Positions 31,605 to 41,210 are shown, counted from the first letter of the stretch. The stretch is DNA of 64,000 bases from Mycobacterium sp. ELW1 (GCF_008329905.1 NZ_CP032156.1:124001-188000), one strand, 5' to 3'. Numbers and translations are program-made. The notes: a model not told the origin generated them from the letters alone.

Positions 31605-31619
31605 CGCGCGGCGCCGGTC

Positions 31620-33407
31620 TTAGCGGTCGGTCGGGCTCGCGGGCGCGGCGGTGCCGCCCAGTGAGGAGGCCAGGGCGCGGCTCATGTCGTCGGTGTTGAC
31701 GATGAGCACCGAGGGATCGGCCGCGGCCAGCGCGGACAGCTCCTCGGGGGTGTTGCTGCTGAGTCGTCGTGCTCGCTCGCGCTTGCACGCGATGACCACC
31801 TTGCGGGCGTAGCGACCGTTGCCGGCGATATCGAGCGCGGTTCCGGCGTCGGTCGGCGTGGCGCGCAGCCGGGAGGCTTCGGCGTGCAGCAGGGGCCACG
31901 CGTCCTCGGCGATCGCGATCTTCTCCTTGGCGGCGATGTGGCGGCCGATCGCCTCGATTTCGTCGGCGTTGTAGCTGGAAAAGCTCAGGGTGAAGTTGAA
32001 CCGCGACGCCAGGCCGGGGTTGGCGGCCAGGAAGCGGCGCATCTCTTTCGGGTAGCCGGCGACGATGACCACCAACTGGTCGCGGAAGTCTTCCATGTAC
32101 TTCAGCAGCGTGTTGATGGCGTCTTTGCCGAAACTGTGGCCCTCGGTTTCGGGTACCAGCCGGTAGGCCTCGTCGATGAACAACACGCCGCCCAGCGCCT
32201 CTTCGCACACCTCTTTCATCCGCTGCGCGGTCTGGGAGACGTAGCCGACGACAAGGTCCTCCTCGGTGACCTCCATGGGGTCGGGGCGCTGAATCTTGCC
32301 CAACCCGAACAGGATCTCCGCGACGATACGGGCGAAGGTCGTTTTCGCTGTTCCCGGTGGTCCTTCGAAGACGATGTGGTTTTCGCCCGTTGACGAGGTC
32401 TCCTGGCCCTGGGCGGCCATCAGCTGATCGATCTGAATTTCGGTGCGCCACACCGCGATCTGTTCTTTGGGGCCCTCAAGTCCAATCAGCTCGTCGAGGC
32501 GGCGCTTGGCGTGGGCGAGGACTTCTTTCTGTTCGTCGGCCAGCGCGGCCGCGTCGCGTTGCGCGCGGCTGGTCTCGGTGGCCGGGTCCCATTTGTCGGT
32601 GCGGGTGGCGATGGTTTCGGGATCGGTCACCACGAGGCGGTAGGTGGGGTCGTCGATCGCCTGCTGCGCGGCGGGCAGCAGCTGCCCGTCGGCGGCGGCC
32701 GCGCGGAACGCGGCCAGGGCAGCCTCGTGCTCGCCGAGCTCGCGAAGGCACCAGCCGCGGGTCAGCGCCACATCGGCGGCCACGTAAGGATTGGCCGAGT
32801 TGATCTTGTCGGCCGCACTCAGCGCTGCTTGGAACTGGCCAAGGCTCGCCGCAGCGGCTGCCGCCAGCGCCGCCACCGCGTCGGTGACCGCGTCGAGCAC
32901 ATGGGTCGCCTCCGCTGGCGGGGATACCGCCGTCGCGGCCAGCAGATCAGGCCAACGGCGGGTGTGGAAATGCAGTGTGGCGGTGATGAATTGGCGCCAC
33001 TGGGCGGCTTGGGTGTCCTCGCCGAGGACGGGGTCCTGCAGCAGCTCGGCGCCCTGGCCGTACTGTCCGGCGCGGATCAGCGCCGAGGCGTAGGCCAGGG
33101 TCAGCGTCGCGCGCGACCACACCGGCAGCGTCACATACAGCGGTGCTGACGTCTGGGCGTGCAGGTCGCCGTCCTTGAGCCCGATGCGCCGGGTCTCGCG
33201 GTAGAGGGCCCGGGAGTGTTCATGCGCTCCGGCCAAGGTGGCCAACTCCTGGTCGCCACACGCCAGCCGGCCCAGCCAGGCATCGGACATGCCGGGGTTG
33301 GCGGCGGTGATGCGGGTGAACTTGCTCAGCGCGGTGGCGTGGTCACCGGAGCGGTAGTTGTCCATCGCGGCGTCGAACGCGCGGCGCTGTTCGGTCGGCG
33401 AGGTCAT
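31620..33407 (-). CDS. eccA: EccA, AAA+ ATPase of the type VII (ESX) system
   Basis: 595 residues. The N-terminal ~260 residues are TPR-like helices (AFDAAMDNYRSGDHATALSK), followed by a CbxX/CfqX-type AAA+ domain: Walker A VFEGPPGTAKTTFAR near residue 349, Walker B GGVLFIDEAYRLV, arginine-containing YPKEMRRFLAANPGLASRF. EccA is a cytosolic ATPase that acts on ESX substrates, in particular PE/PPE-EspG complexes. Here it is separated from the other ecc genes by about 14 kb and is the last gene of the type IV operon, ~20 bp after the VirB6-like gene, which ties ESX substrate handling to expression of the conjugation apparatus. Confidence 0.9.
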   Translation of the reverse strand: MTSPTEQRRAFDAAMDNYRSGDHATALSKFTRITAANPGMSDAWLGRLACGDQELATLAGAHEHSRALYRETRRIGLKDGDLHAQTSAPLYVTLPVWSRATLTLAYASALIRAGQYGQGAELLQDPVLGEDTQAAQWRQFITATLHFHTRRWPDLLAATAVSPPAEATHVLDAVTDAVAALAAAAAASLGQFQAALSAADKINSANPYVAADVALTRGWCLRELGEHEAALAAFRAAAADGQLLPAAQQAIDDPTYRLVVTDPETIATRTDKWDPATETSRAQRDAAALADEQKEVLAHAKRRLDELIGLEGPKEQIAVWRTEIQIDQLMAAQGQETSSTGENHIVFEGPPGTAKTTFARIVAEILFGLGKIQRPDPMEVTEEDLVVGYVSQTAQRMKEVCEEALGGVLFIDEAYRLVPETEGHSFGKDAINTLLKYMEDFRDQLVVIVAGYPKEMRRFLAANPGLASRFNFTLSFSSYNADEIEAIGRHIAAKEKIAIAEDAWPLLHAEASRLRATPTDAGTALDIAGNGRYARKVVIACKRERARRLSSNTPEELSALAAADPSVLIVNTDDMSRALASSLGGTAAPASPTDR

Positions 33408-33427
33408 GGCTGGTGCGGCCTCCTTGG

Positions 33428-35452
33428 CTACTTGTCGGTGATGGGATTGACGGTAGTCGGTGCACCGCCGGGCGGTCCTGGCTCATCGTCGGGCGGCGGC
33501 GGCATCTCCTCATCGTGGGGCGGCTCGGGCGGCAGGGGGAGGAATGCGAGATGGCGGGCGTCTTGCAGGTCGGCCATCGGCGGCAGTGACGTCGCTGTCT
33601 CGCCGTGCCCGAGCGGACCGTCGGCGGGCAACCCGACGCTGGGCGGGGCGGCCGCGGGCCCGGAGTGTCCCCGGGGAGCGGGTGCGGCGTCGCGGGCGCC
33701 GTCGAAGCCGCTGAGCATTCCCTGAATGCCGCCGGGCTGGGGTGCCGACAGCGCCGGCTCGCCGCCGCCGGGCGGGGCGGCGTGGGCGCCGCCGCTGGGG
33801 TCGATGCCGCCGGTTGACGGTGGGCCGGCGGTGTCGGCTCCCCCACCCTGGCCGGGACTGGACAGACCCGATCCGGCACCCTCGGAAGGGACCGGCTCAA
33901 ACCCGGACTGCGGCTGGCCGTGGACTTGGCGGGCATCGGCGGCCTGGGCGTCGAGCTGCTCCCAGGGCGTGGTGTCCCCGCGGTGGCGCAGACGTGAACC
34001 CAGCCCTTGCGCGCCGGCGACGGCGGCGCCGCCGACCCCGCCGACCGCGGCGTGCATTCCCATGCCGACGGCCACACTGCCGGCCTGGCGGAACAGGCCC
34101 GGGCCGGGACGGTCGGCCGACAGATCCGCGCGGATGTAGCGCAGCAGCATCATCGCCGCGATCGAGACCGCGCCCATCATCAGCACGTGGGCGAAGGGGT
34201 TGGCGCCGCCGAGCTGGGCTGGTAGACGCCCGGCGACGATGGATTCCACCGCCAACCCCATGACGCTGACGAACACGATGTAGACCAGGACCTCGATGGC
34301 GTGCCGGAAAAATTTCCAGACCACATCTTGGGCGCGCCGCTGTGGGGCGCCGGGGATCGCGCCCAGCCACAGCGTCGGCAACAAGATCACCGTCGTGTAG
34401 ATCGCTTTGACCGAGACCTTGAGCACCGCCCACCCGGAGAGCACCATGAATGCGCCCAGCAGCAGTGCGGCGATGACGAACACCAGACCCACCCAGATGT
34501 TGGTCCCATCGAGGTGCTGGGCGTAGGACACCGCGGCGGTGTTGCCGCAGGATTGCATGGCGCGGATCGGGCCGTCGGGGGCGCCGCGGTTGACCGCCGC
34601 CGACCAGGCGGCGCCGCAGCCGCCGACGCGATCAACGACATGACCGAAGTTCCACAACTGCAACGGTTCTCGCACCGTGTGGGTGATCAGGCTGGCGGTC
34701 AGCGCGTCGACCTGGCCGCCACCGCTTCCGGCGCCGTCGAAGGCGCCGTTGTGGCCGGGGGTCGCGGCCTGGGCGACGCTGAAACCGACGCGGCGGGCGA
34801 ACTCGAGTAAGCCGCCTTCGCCGTACATCAAGCCGGCCGGGTTGGCGAAGATGGCGACCGACATTGCCGGGATGGTCAACGCAATCAGGATCATCGTCCA
34901 GCCCCGGCCCTCCTCGCCACGTCGAATCGCGAGGTAACCGATGAACACCCCGAGCGGAATCGCGATGACCAGCAGACCCAATTGGGTGGTGACAGTAACG
35001 ACCGCACTGGTGAGTGCGTGGGCGATCTGACCGATGACGGTCAGCCAGTAGGTGCTCACGGTGATTTTCATCAGCCACAGCGCTAAGGCGATGATGCCGA
35101 TAAACGCGCCGGCCTCGGCGGTCAGGATGCTGGCCGAGGTGACATTGAACGCCATCGTCTCCATGGCGTGCAGCGTCCAGGCCATCCAACTGTCGGGTGT
35201 CCAGCCGATGTCGGGGCCGGCCTGGGTGATCTGTTCGCGGATCGTGGGCAGGCTCAGGTAGTAGTTGCCCAGCGGCACCCCGTAGGTGTCTTTGAGGCCG
35301 GTCCAGTTGAGCACCATCGCGTTGGTCGAGGCGCTGGCCGCCGGGGCGGCCGCGGTGGCGGTGATCGCCAAGGCGTTCAAGACAGCCAGCAGCAGCAGTG
35401 GGCGGCCTAACCGCGGGTGGGTCAGGTACCAGTAGTGCAGGCGCGCGGTCAT
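33428..35452 (-). CDS. VirB6/TrbL-like polytopic membrane protein of the type IV channel
   Basis: 674 residues. Signal-like N-terminal helix, then six to eight further membrane segments (for example AGAFIGIIALALWLMKI, LGLLVIAIPLGVFIGYLAI, VFVIAALLLGAFMVLSGWAV, LMMGAVSIAAMMLL) up to about residue 460, and a long Pro/Gly-rich cytosolic tail ending DDEPGPPGGAPTTVNPITDK. Size, topology and position directly after the VirB4-like ATPase fit the VirB6/TrbL component of Gram-positive conjugation systems. The start overlaps the VirB4 stop by 4 nt. Confidence 0.75.
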   Translation of the reverse strand: MTARLHYWYLTHPRLGRPLLLLAVLNALAITATAAAPAASASTNAMVLNWTGLKDTYGVPLGNYYLSLPTIREQITQAGPDIGWTPDSWMAWTLHAMETMAFNVTSASILTAEAGAFIGIIALALWLMKITVSTYWLTVIGQIAHALTSAVVTVTTQLGLLVIAIPLGVFIGYLAIRRGEEGRGWTMILIALTIPAMSVAIFANPAGLMYGEGGLLEFARRVGFSVAQAATPGHNGAFDGAGSGGGQVDALTASLITHTVREPLQLWNFGHVVDRVGGCGAAWSAAVNRGAPDGPIRAMQSCGNTAAVSYAQHLDGTNIWVGLVFVIAALLLGAFMVLSGWAVLKVSVKAIYTTVILLPTLWLGAIPGAPQRRAQDVVWKFFRHAIEVLVYIVFVSVMGLAVESIVAGRLPAQLGGANPFAHVLMMGAVSIAAMMLLRYIRADLSADRPGPGLFRQAGSVAVGMGMHAAVGGVGGAAVAGAQGLGSRLRHRGDTTPWEQLDAQAADARQVHGQPQSGFEPVPSEGAGSGLSSPGQGGGADTAGPPSTGGIDPSGGAHAAPPGGGEPALSAPQPGGIQGMLSGFDGARDAAPAPRGHSGPAAAPPSVGLPADGPLGHGETATSLPPMADLQDARHLAFLPLPPEPPHDEEMPPPPDDEPGPPGGAPTTVNPITDK

Positions 35453-38037
35453 GCGGGCCCGGCCGCTTGACTGCGCTGCTTGGCGCGGTGCGGGTTGGTG
35501 TCATAGCGCGCCGCCAGGGCCGCGGTCGGCGCGGCGAACAAGCCCACCTTCCCGAAGCCGCCGAACTCGTCGAGGAACCACGCTTCGCCCTCACGACCCG
35601 GGATCACCTTGCCGTAGCGGTCGTCGATCGCGTCGTCGCCGTGGTCGACCAGCTGCACAGGGCTGGTGTTGTTGACGTAGTTGGCCAGCAGCTCCGGGTG
35701 ACGGTCCAGGTCGCGGTCACACCATTCCAGCGTCGCCTTGGCGATGTCAGATCGCTTGAACCCCAAGCACAGTCGCTGATCAATGAACTCGTCTTCGAGC
35801 ACGGCGAAGTCCTTGATCGGCTGCTGGCTGATGCCGCACAACCCCGTCCACGCCTTGCGGCCCTGCCGGATAATCGTGTTGGCGCACTTCTGCCCGCCGG
35901 GTGAATTCGTCCAGGCCGCGCATTCCTCAACAACCAGCATGTCCGGCTGCTCGGGGCGGGCAAAGAAAATGGACTGGGCCAGCTCTGCCGCCAGGCCGTA
36001 GAGCGCTTGGGCGGCCCGCTGGCCGGGCGTGGTCTGCTGATGCAGGTGCGCTTGATATTCCTCAGTGACTGTGGGCAGCTTGAGGCCGGCGAAGTTCCAG
36101 ATCACACATTGAGCGGTGGCCAGGGCGGGGACCGGCAGATTCTCGTCGAACAGTGGCCGCAGTAGACGTTGTGCGGCCAGGCCTTCCAGTCCGATCAGGA
36201 GATCGGTGTCGGCGTCCGTGCGCTCGGCGGCGGGCAGGTCACGCAGATAGCGGATCAGCTGCGCGGTGCTGTGAATGGCGTTGGCTTGCCGAGATGCCGG
36301 CGCCAGATGTCCCCAGAGCCGCTGGGCCTCGCGGCTAAGCGGAGAAAACCCCAATTGCGGCAGCAAATGGTCAATGGTTCGCTCGGCGGCCTCCTCAAAG
36401 GGGAAAATTCTTAAACCGTCGAGGCTGAAATTCATGCGCGCAACATCAATAACCACTTTGTCATCGAAATCGACCAAACCTTTTTCATGTTCGCGCGCAT
36501 CGGTAGGGTCGAACAAATGCAGACCAGCGCCGAGTTTCAACCACGACCGGCTCAAATTCTTGGTCACCTGCGATTTCCCGCGCCCCGGTGAGCCGCACAC
36601 GACCAGATTTGCCGGATTCTCCCGCGCCGGCGCGTTGATGACATCGAGCAGCACGACATCGCGCAGCCCCGGACTGGTCAGATTCATCCCCAGCGGGACA
36701 CCGGTGTTGTTGCCCAGTTTGCTTGCCAGCAGCGGCACGAACGGCGCGAAACGTTTGGTCGTGGTCGGGTTACGAAACTCATCAAGAGCGGCGCGGCGCT
36801 CCCCGCCCGGGGCGAACGCCCGCAACAACGTGGGCTGGCTGCCGCGCCACCGTTTCGACCCGATGTTCTGGCCGCGGTAGGTCCGGGCGAGGTCGGTGAC
36901 CGCCCGGTTGACCGTGTCCGGATCGCCCGCGGCCGCGGCGATCACGATCGCGGCGTTGACGCCGCGCTCGGCGCTGCCCCGTTTGAGCTCGGAGGCCAGC
37001 TCCCTGCCGGAGGCCAGCTTGCGCAGCAGCTCATCGGAGCTCGACGCGTGTCGGCCGCGCTGGCGGTACTGATCACGGATGTTGACGATGACGTTCTCCG
37101 CGGTCGACACGGCAACATCGGCGCTGGTGAAGGTGATGTTGATGGTCCAGTCCAAGACGCTGTCCGGGGTGGTGCGGTCATCGAGGACCTTGAACAGCGT
37201 CGAACGCGGCCAGGCGATCCCGCTGTCGGGGAAGCTGTCCAAGGGCAGCAGCGCTTGATAGGAGTCGGGCACCGCATCGGTGCGGTCGCGGAAGGTGCGC
37301 ACGAACACATCGGCGTCGCTGCGCGCCGCGCGCCACCGCCGGCCGCGCAGCTTGGCGGCCCCCGGGTCGAGGTGGACCGGGCTAAACGCTGAGCCGGGCA
37401 GGGTGGCGTCGGGATCAAACGGCTGCCCCGGCAGCGGTGCATCCCACACACCGCGGCTGGCGATGTAGTTCCAATGCCACCAAATCTGTTCCACCGTCGC
37501 GGGTTTGGGGAAAAACACCGCAGGCAACGCAGCGACCATCTGGGCGGCCAGCTCGCGGTAGTAGGCGATCGAGGAATCGGTGTCCTTATCGCGACCCACC
37601 GCGACGTCGACCATGCGCCGCCACATGCCGCTGGGGGTGCGCCCGGCCAGACCGTAATCCAGCGGCAGGCTCAGCCAATAGATGCGCCGGCGCGCACGGT
37701 GCCCGGCGATCGTCGGCTCCCAGCTGCGGCAGTGCTGGACCCACGGCCGCGCCGTGGCCGCCAGACCCGTCTCATCGCCGTCGCGCAGGCGCAGATCAGG
37801 ATGGCTGTAGAGCATCTTTCGCACGGTGCTGCGCGATGCCACCGGCACCGTCAAGCCACTGATCGACGATCCAGATGGCAGTGCCCGCCACAGCTCGGCG
37901 TGCTCGGCGGCCACGCGTTCCTGCCACTCTTCGGACAAGAAGATGAACGGCTGACCGGACAACAGGTAGTCGGCGTAGACCCCGTGAGGGGTCAGCCGCA
38001 GGTTGCCGATCGCGCGTAGCGGGGTGGCCAAAGACAT
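35449..38037 (-). CDS. VirB4-like conjugation ATPase
   Basis: 862 residues from ATG 38037; the longer open frame upstream overlaps the preceding gene and was rejected. Walker A is CGSPGRGKSQVTKNL near residue 482, Walker B-like MLVVEECAAWTNSP near 700, with GISQQPIKDFAVLEDEFI typical of the VirB4/TraC/TrbE C-terminal domain. VirB4 ATPases energise assembly and substrate transfer in every conjugative type IV system. The gene follows the small PrgI/VirB3-like membrane protein and precedes the VirB6-like one, the standard Gram-positive order. Confidence 0.9.
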   Translation of the reverse strand: MSLATPLRAIGNLRLTPHGVYADYLLSGQPFIFLSEEWQERVAAEHAELWRALPSGSSISGLTVPVASRSTVRKMLYSHPDLRLRDGDETGLAATARPWVQHCRSWEPTIAGHRARRRIYWLSLPLDYGLAGRTPSGMWRRMVDVAVGRDKDTDSSIAYYRELAAQMVAALPAVFFPKPATVEQIWWHWNYIASRGVWDAPLPGQPFDPDATLPGSAFSPVHLDPGAAKLRGRRWRAARSDADVFVRTFRDRTDAVPDSYQALLPLDSFPDSGIAWPRSTLFKVLDDRTTPDSVLDWTINITFTSADVAVSTAENVIVNIRDQYRQRGRHASSSDELLRKLASGRELASELKRGSAERGVNAAIVIAAAAGDPDTVNRAVTDLARTYRGQNIGSKRWRGSQPTLLRAFAPGGERRAALDEFRNPTTTKRFAPFVPLLASKLGNNTGVPLGMNLTSPGLRDVVLLDVINAPARENPANLVVCGSPGRGKSQVTKNLSRSWLKLGAGLHLFDPTDAREHEKGLVDFDDKVVIDVARMNFSLDGLRIFPFEEAAERTIDHLLPQLGFSPLSREAQRLWGHLAPASRQANAIHSTAQLIRYLRDLPAAERTDADTDLLIGLEGLAAQRLLRPLFDENLPVPALATAQCVIWNFAGLKLPTVTEEYQAHLHQQTTPGQRAAQALYGLAAELAQSIFFARPEQPDMLVVEECAAWTNSPGGQKCANTIIRQGRKAWTGLCGISQQPIKDFAVLEDEFIDQRLCLGFKRSDIAKATLEWCDRDLDRHPELLANYVNNTSPVQLVDHGDDAIDDRYGKVIPGREGEAWFLDEFGGFGKVGLFAAPTAALAARYDTNPHRAKQRSQAAGPA

Positions 38038-38054
38038 TCGACGAACCGGCCCTT

Positions 38055-38399
38055 CTAGCGGTGCGAGCGGTGCGAGGACACGACCTGCGGGCGCAGGTTC
38101 TCCCACCACCAGCGGGCCCGGGTGCGCAGCGACGGACGGGTCGCGGGCAGTTTCGACAACAGCCACACCGCCGCCGCGGTCACCACGACGCCGATGATGA
38201 GCAAGCGCAGCGCGTTGCCGGAGTTGATGTTGGCGGTGACCAAAGAGCCGGTCACGATGAACCCGAGCACTGCGGCGAAGGCGTCCGGGGCGCGCCACTT
38301 CTCTTTGAACGGCAGCGTGAAACCGTCCCCGGAATCGCCGAGGTGGATGGGCAGCGAACGCTGATCGGAGTAGATCTTGGCCGAGACGTCGTTGCTCAT
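38055..38399 (-). CDS. PrgI/VirB3-like small membrane protein
   Basis: 114 residues with two close membrane helices (FAAVLGFIVTGSLVTANI and LRLLIIGVVVTAAAVWLL) flanked by soluble ends, the C-terminal one basic. Sequence similarity alone is not convincing, but two-helix proteins immediately upstream of the VirB4 gene are VirB3/PrgI components in type IV systems. It starts 4 bp after the stop of the preceding gene in the operon. Confidence 0.6.
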   Translation of the reverse strand: MSNDVSAKIYSDQRSLPIHLGDSGDGFTLPFKEKWRAPDAFAAVLGFIVTGSLVTANINSGNALRLLIIGVVVTAAAVWLLSKLPATRPSLRTRARWWWENLRPQVVSSHRSHR

Positions 38400-38402
38400 C
38401 GC

Positions 38403-38693
38403 TCAGCGATCCCAGACGCTGTCCACACGGACCGGGTTGCGGATCCCGGCGTCCTCGGCTTCCTGGGTCACCGCCGCGGCGATACCTACCGACAGCCCGA
38501 TCAGCACCGCGAACACGATCGCGCCGATCTCGGCGGTGATCGCCGCACCCGACCCTTCTTTGAGCTTCTTGATGGCCGATCCGGCGCCGATGACCAAGGC
38601 GACCAGCGCCAGGAATCCCAGCACCGCCAGACCGAGTTTGTTACCGGACTCAAAAAGACCCGATGCCGCCAGTAATTCGGTATTTTCTGCCAT
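38403..38693 (-). CDS. two-helix membrane protein, possible VirB2/TrbC-like component
   Basis: 96 residues: hydrophobic helices LGLAVLGFLALVALVIGAGS and AEIGAIVFAVLIGLSVGIAA separated by a short basic loop (IKKLKEGSG), an arrangement like VirB2-type pilins. No signal peptide processing site is obvious. Encoded between the TcpC-like and VirB3-like genes, so it is very probably part of the channel. ATG 38693. Confidence 0.55.
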   Translation of the reverse strand: MAENTELLAASGLFESGNKLGLAVLGFLALVALVIGAGSAIKKLKEGSGAAITAEIGAIVFAVLIGLSVGIAAAVTQEAEDAGIRNPVRVDSVWDR

Positions 38694-38721
38694 GTTCCCT
38701 CACGCCTTTCTCAATCGCCCT

Positions 38722-39636
38722 TTAGTTATGTGGTTTGGCGACAGGGTTGGCTTCGGATTGGGTGCCAACCTGCGGAACTAAGTCTATGGCCGCCACCATC
38801 CACGTCCCGCCGCTATTTTCGACCGTCAGCGGATACACCAAATTCACGGTGGCAAATTGTGATGTCTGCGCGACGACGGTGGCCCGCACGTGCAGCTGCT
38901 CGCCGGGTGCTGGCGTGTCGGGCACGCTGCGGTCCGTCGCTGCCGCCGAGACCACCGCACTTTGATAGCCGCCGATCGGGCGCAGCGGCGCACCGGCCAC
39001 TACGTAGCGATCCAGTCCGTTGGTGGCCGTCAAATAGGTACGGATGAATCCGGCGACCACGGCGAACACCGGGCTCTCGGGGCCCAGCGCGTTGCGGTAG
39101 TCCAGCGTGAAATCCGCGCCCGGACCCGGATCGTTGATCTGCGCCGGGAAATCCAGGGCACGGGGTTGACGATTCCACAGCGAAATCGGGACCTGATAGA
39201 ACGTGCGCGTGGGTTGCGCTGAGGCATATGCGCGTTCGTTGACCGAGATCACGGCGGTGTAGAGCTCGGTGTCACCGAGCGTGCCCATCCTGAGCACCGG
39301 TCCCACCTGAGGCGCGGTGATCACTGCCGCTGGTGTCGAGGGCAGCGCCAACCCTTGCTCGGGCAAAGTGATGAAGCGTTGCAAGCTGTCTCGTTGATTG
39401 ACCGTCGCGGTACGCCAGGCCACCACGAAGTCCGACGCGAAGGCCCCCACTAGGCTTTGTTGATTGCGTTCGCGCTGGGCGATGCCGATGAAGTCGGGGC
39501 GGTCGGGGGCCAAGAACACCTTGCAGCCGGCGGCGGCGCCGAAGATCGCGGCCAGGGTCACGGCGACGAGGCCGGCGCGGCGGGCTCCGCCGCGCCATCG
39601 GTGCAGACGTGCTTGCCAGGTTTTCGACAGTGCCAC
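38722..39636 (-). CDS. TcpC/VirB8-like conjugation protein
   Basis: 304 residues: one membrane helix (GLVAVTLAAIFGAAAGCKVF, about residues 22-42) and two extracytoplasmic NTF2-like domains. The segment FASDFVVAWRTATVNQRDSL followed by QRFIT, and later VFAVVAGFIRTYLTATNGLDRYV, are typical of the TcpC family (VirB8 structural relatives). Such proteins scaffold the Gram-positive transfer channel on the outside of the membrane. Same operon as its neighbours. Confidence 0.82.
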   Translation of the reverse strand: MALSKTWQARLHRWRGGARRAGLVAVTLAAIFGAAAGCKVFLAPDRPDFIGIAQRERNQQSLVGAFASDFVVAWRTATVNQRDSLQRFITLPEQGLALPSTPAAVITAPQVGPVLRMGTLGDTELYTAVISVNERAYASAQPTRTFYQVPISLWNRQPRALDFPAQINDPGPGADFTLDYRNALGPESPVFAVVAGFIRTYLTATNGLDRYVVAGAPLRPIGGYQSAVVSAAATDRSVPDTPAPGEQLHVRATVVAQTSQFATVNLVYPLTVENSGGTWMVAAIDLVPQVGTQSEANPVAKPHN

Positions 39637-39650
39637 GGGAATCTCATTTC

Positions 39651-40760
39651 TTAGGGCTGGTAGCCGAGGAACTTCAGCGCGCTCATCGCGAACGTGTTGT
39701 CGACGGGGTCGCTACCGCTGCCGGGTACGGTCAGATCGGGGTACGGCTCCGGGCTCTGCGGGGCTTCCGACAGGGGTTGACCCCCTTCGCCGAGCAGCGA
39801 CTCCACCAACCCGGGCTGGGCCTCGGGCAGCCCGGCGGGATCGGTGGCCGGTAGCGGTGAGGTGGGCGGGCGCGAGGTCTGCAACACCACTACGTTGACC
39901 CGCGACGCCAGCACCCGACGCGGCAGCGCGGCGGTGACCGGCCCGTGCACATTGCCGGTGTCCTGGGTGAAGATGTCGGAGACCACGTTGCCGTTGAGGA
40001 AGATGTATTGCAGCCGGGTCAACACCCGATGCTGAAGCCATCGATCCTGTCCGCCAGGTGTTTTCGCGACCCATCCCGGCGTTGCCTCGACACCGGAAAT
40101 CATGTAGGTCTTGCCGAAATCGACGGTGAGTACTTTGCCTTCGAGCGCCTCATCGCGGGAGCCGCGTGCGCAGACCCAGGCCGAATCGGTGGCGGTGTCG
40201 GTCAACGACTGCGCTGAGGTCGACCCAGCCGCACACGGGGCGCTGGCGGTGTAGGGCAGCGACTGATCCTGCGGGAGCGTCGGTGCGGCCGAGGTGGGAA
40301 CCGGCTGTGGTTGAGCTACCGGCATGGCCGTAGGAGCATCCGACCGCTGCTGGGTCGGCGTGGAGTCGTCGCTGAACGACACCAGCGCGGCCACGATCGC
40401 CGTCACCGCCACCACCAGCCCAACCCCCAACGCCAGGGCGGTGCGCTTGGCGCCGGCATCAGCGCGAGTCGCCCCGGTGGCGTCGTCCTCGGCCGCCGGC
40501 GCATCGGGGGCGTCGAGATCCACGGGCATCTCGTCCGCTGCGGTGGCCGCCACCGCTTCCAGATTCGGGTCGGTGACCGCCTCGCTGTCGTCGTGCTCGC
40601 TTGTGGGGGCGGTGTCTGCGGCGGGGCCGGTGTCGTCGACGTCGAACGCGACCTCGCCGGAGTGCACCGTGCCCGCGGCCGGTGCCGCGCCCCGGTCGGC
40701 GCCGCTCATCAGCTCATCGACCCAACGGTCATCGGTGAGGGGTTCGGCAGTGTCAGCCAC
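39651..40760 (-). CDS. single-pass membrane protein of the conjugation operon
   Basis: 369 residues: acidic, Ala-rich cytosolic region (1-110), one membrane helix (TALALGVGLVVAVTAIVAALVS, about 110-132), a Pro/Thr linker, then an extracytoplasmic domain (VCARGSRDEALEGKVLTVDF, YMISGVEATPGWV, YIFLNGNVVSDIF) with a strand pattern reminiscent of discoidin-like galactose-binding folds. That fold call is tentative. It overlaps the first gene of the operon by 8 bp. Confidence 0.65.
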   Translation of the reverse strand: MADTAEPLTDDRWVDELMSGADRGAAPAAGTVHSGEVAFDVDDTGPAADTAPTSEHDDSEAVTDPNLEAVAATAADEMPVDLDAPDAPAAEDDATGATRADAGAKRTALALGVGLVVAVTAIVAALVSFSDDSTPTQQRSDAPTAMPVAQPQPVPTSAAPTLPQDQSLPYTASAPCAAGSTSAQSLTDTATDSAWVCARGSRDEALEGKVLTVDFGKTYMISGVEATPGWVAKTPGGQDRWLQHRVLTRLQYIFLNGNVVSDIFTQDTGNVHGPVTAALPRRVLASRVNVVVLQTSRPPTSPLPATDPAGLPEAQPGLVESLLGEGGQPLSEAPQSPEPYPDLTVPGSGSDPVDNTFAMSALKFLGYQP

Positions 40761-41121
40761 GGCGCTGGTCCTCGATCACCTCGGCATCGACCACCATTGG
40801 GGCGGCGGGGCGCCAGGCCTGCGGCGGCGGTCCCATCCACACCGGCAGCAGCACCCAGCCGCCCGGCTGGGTCGGCGCCCACCCCACCGGACGCGACGGC
40901 GGCGCCGAACGCACGGGGGCCACGGCGCGCCCGGGCGGCAGCGCGCGCATCGGCGGCGAGGCGGGCGGGCGGTGGCGGCCCCGTACCGCTTTCATCACCA
41001 GGACAACGACGGCAATCAGGATCAGCACCGGGGCGAGCTTGATGAGTATCTGCACCACGGCCAGCACTGCCACCGCCATCACGGCGGCCAGCAGGGCGAA
41101 CAGTGCCAGTAATGTCTTCAT
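40753..41121 (-). CDS. small Pro-rich membrane protein, first gene of the type IV operon
   Basis: 122 residues from ATG 41121: two overlapping hydrophobic stretches in the first 46 residues (LLALFALLAAVMAVAVLAVV, LVLIAVVVLVM-like) followed by a basic, Pro/Ala/Trp-rich tail (RALPPGRAVAPVRSAPPSRP). No family recognised. It lies directly behind the leaderless promoter at 41128-41156 and so heads the operon that runs to eccA. Confidence 0.65.
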   Translation of the reverse strand: MKTLLALFALLAAVMAVAVLAVVQILIKLAPVLILIAVVVLVMKAVRGRHRPPASPPMRALPPGRAVAPVRSAPPSRPVGWAPTQPGGWVLLPVWMGPPPQAWRPAAPMVVDAEVIEDQRRG

Positions 41122-41127
41122 GAGGGC

Positions 41128-41175
41128 AACCTAACGTCGAGATATGACATATATCGGCGGTCACAATTTGTGACC
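41128..41175 (-). promoter_or_regulatory. leaderless promoter and palindromic operator of the type IV operon (shared with divergent regulator)
   Basis: On the minus strand -35 CGATAT (41151-41156), 17-bp spacer and -10 TAGGTT (41128-41133), ending 6 nt before ATG 41121. The perfect palindrome GGTCACAATTTGTGACC (41159-41175) abuts the -35. It also sits at the -35 region of the plus-strand regulator gene, whose -10 TAGGGT (41198-41203) ends 7 nt before its ATG. Confidence 0.8.
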
Positions 41176-41210
41176 CGACTTAGCGCATTGGGTGCGGTAG
41201 GGTGCGGAAT

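Noticed and set aside
38037..38298. N-terminal extension of the VirB4-like protein
   Set aside because: The extra residues are Arg-rich frame-shadow sequence overlapping the upstream membrane-protein gene; MSLATPLRAIGNLRLTP at 38037 is the natural start.
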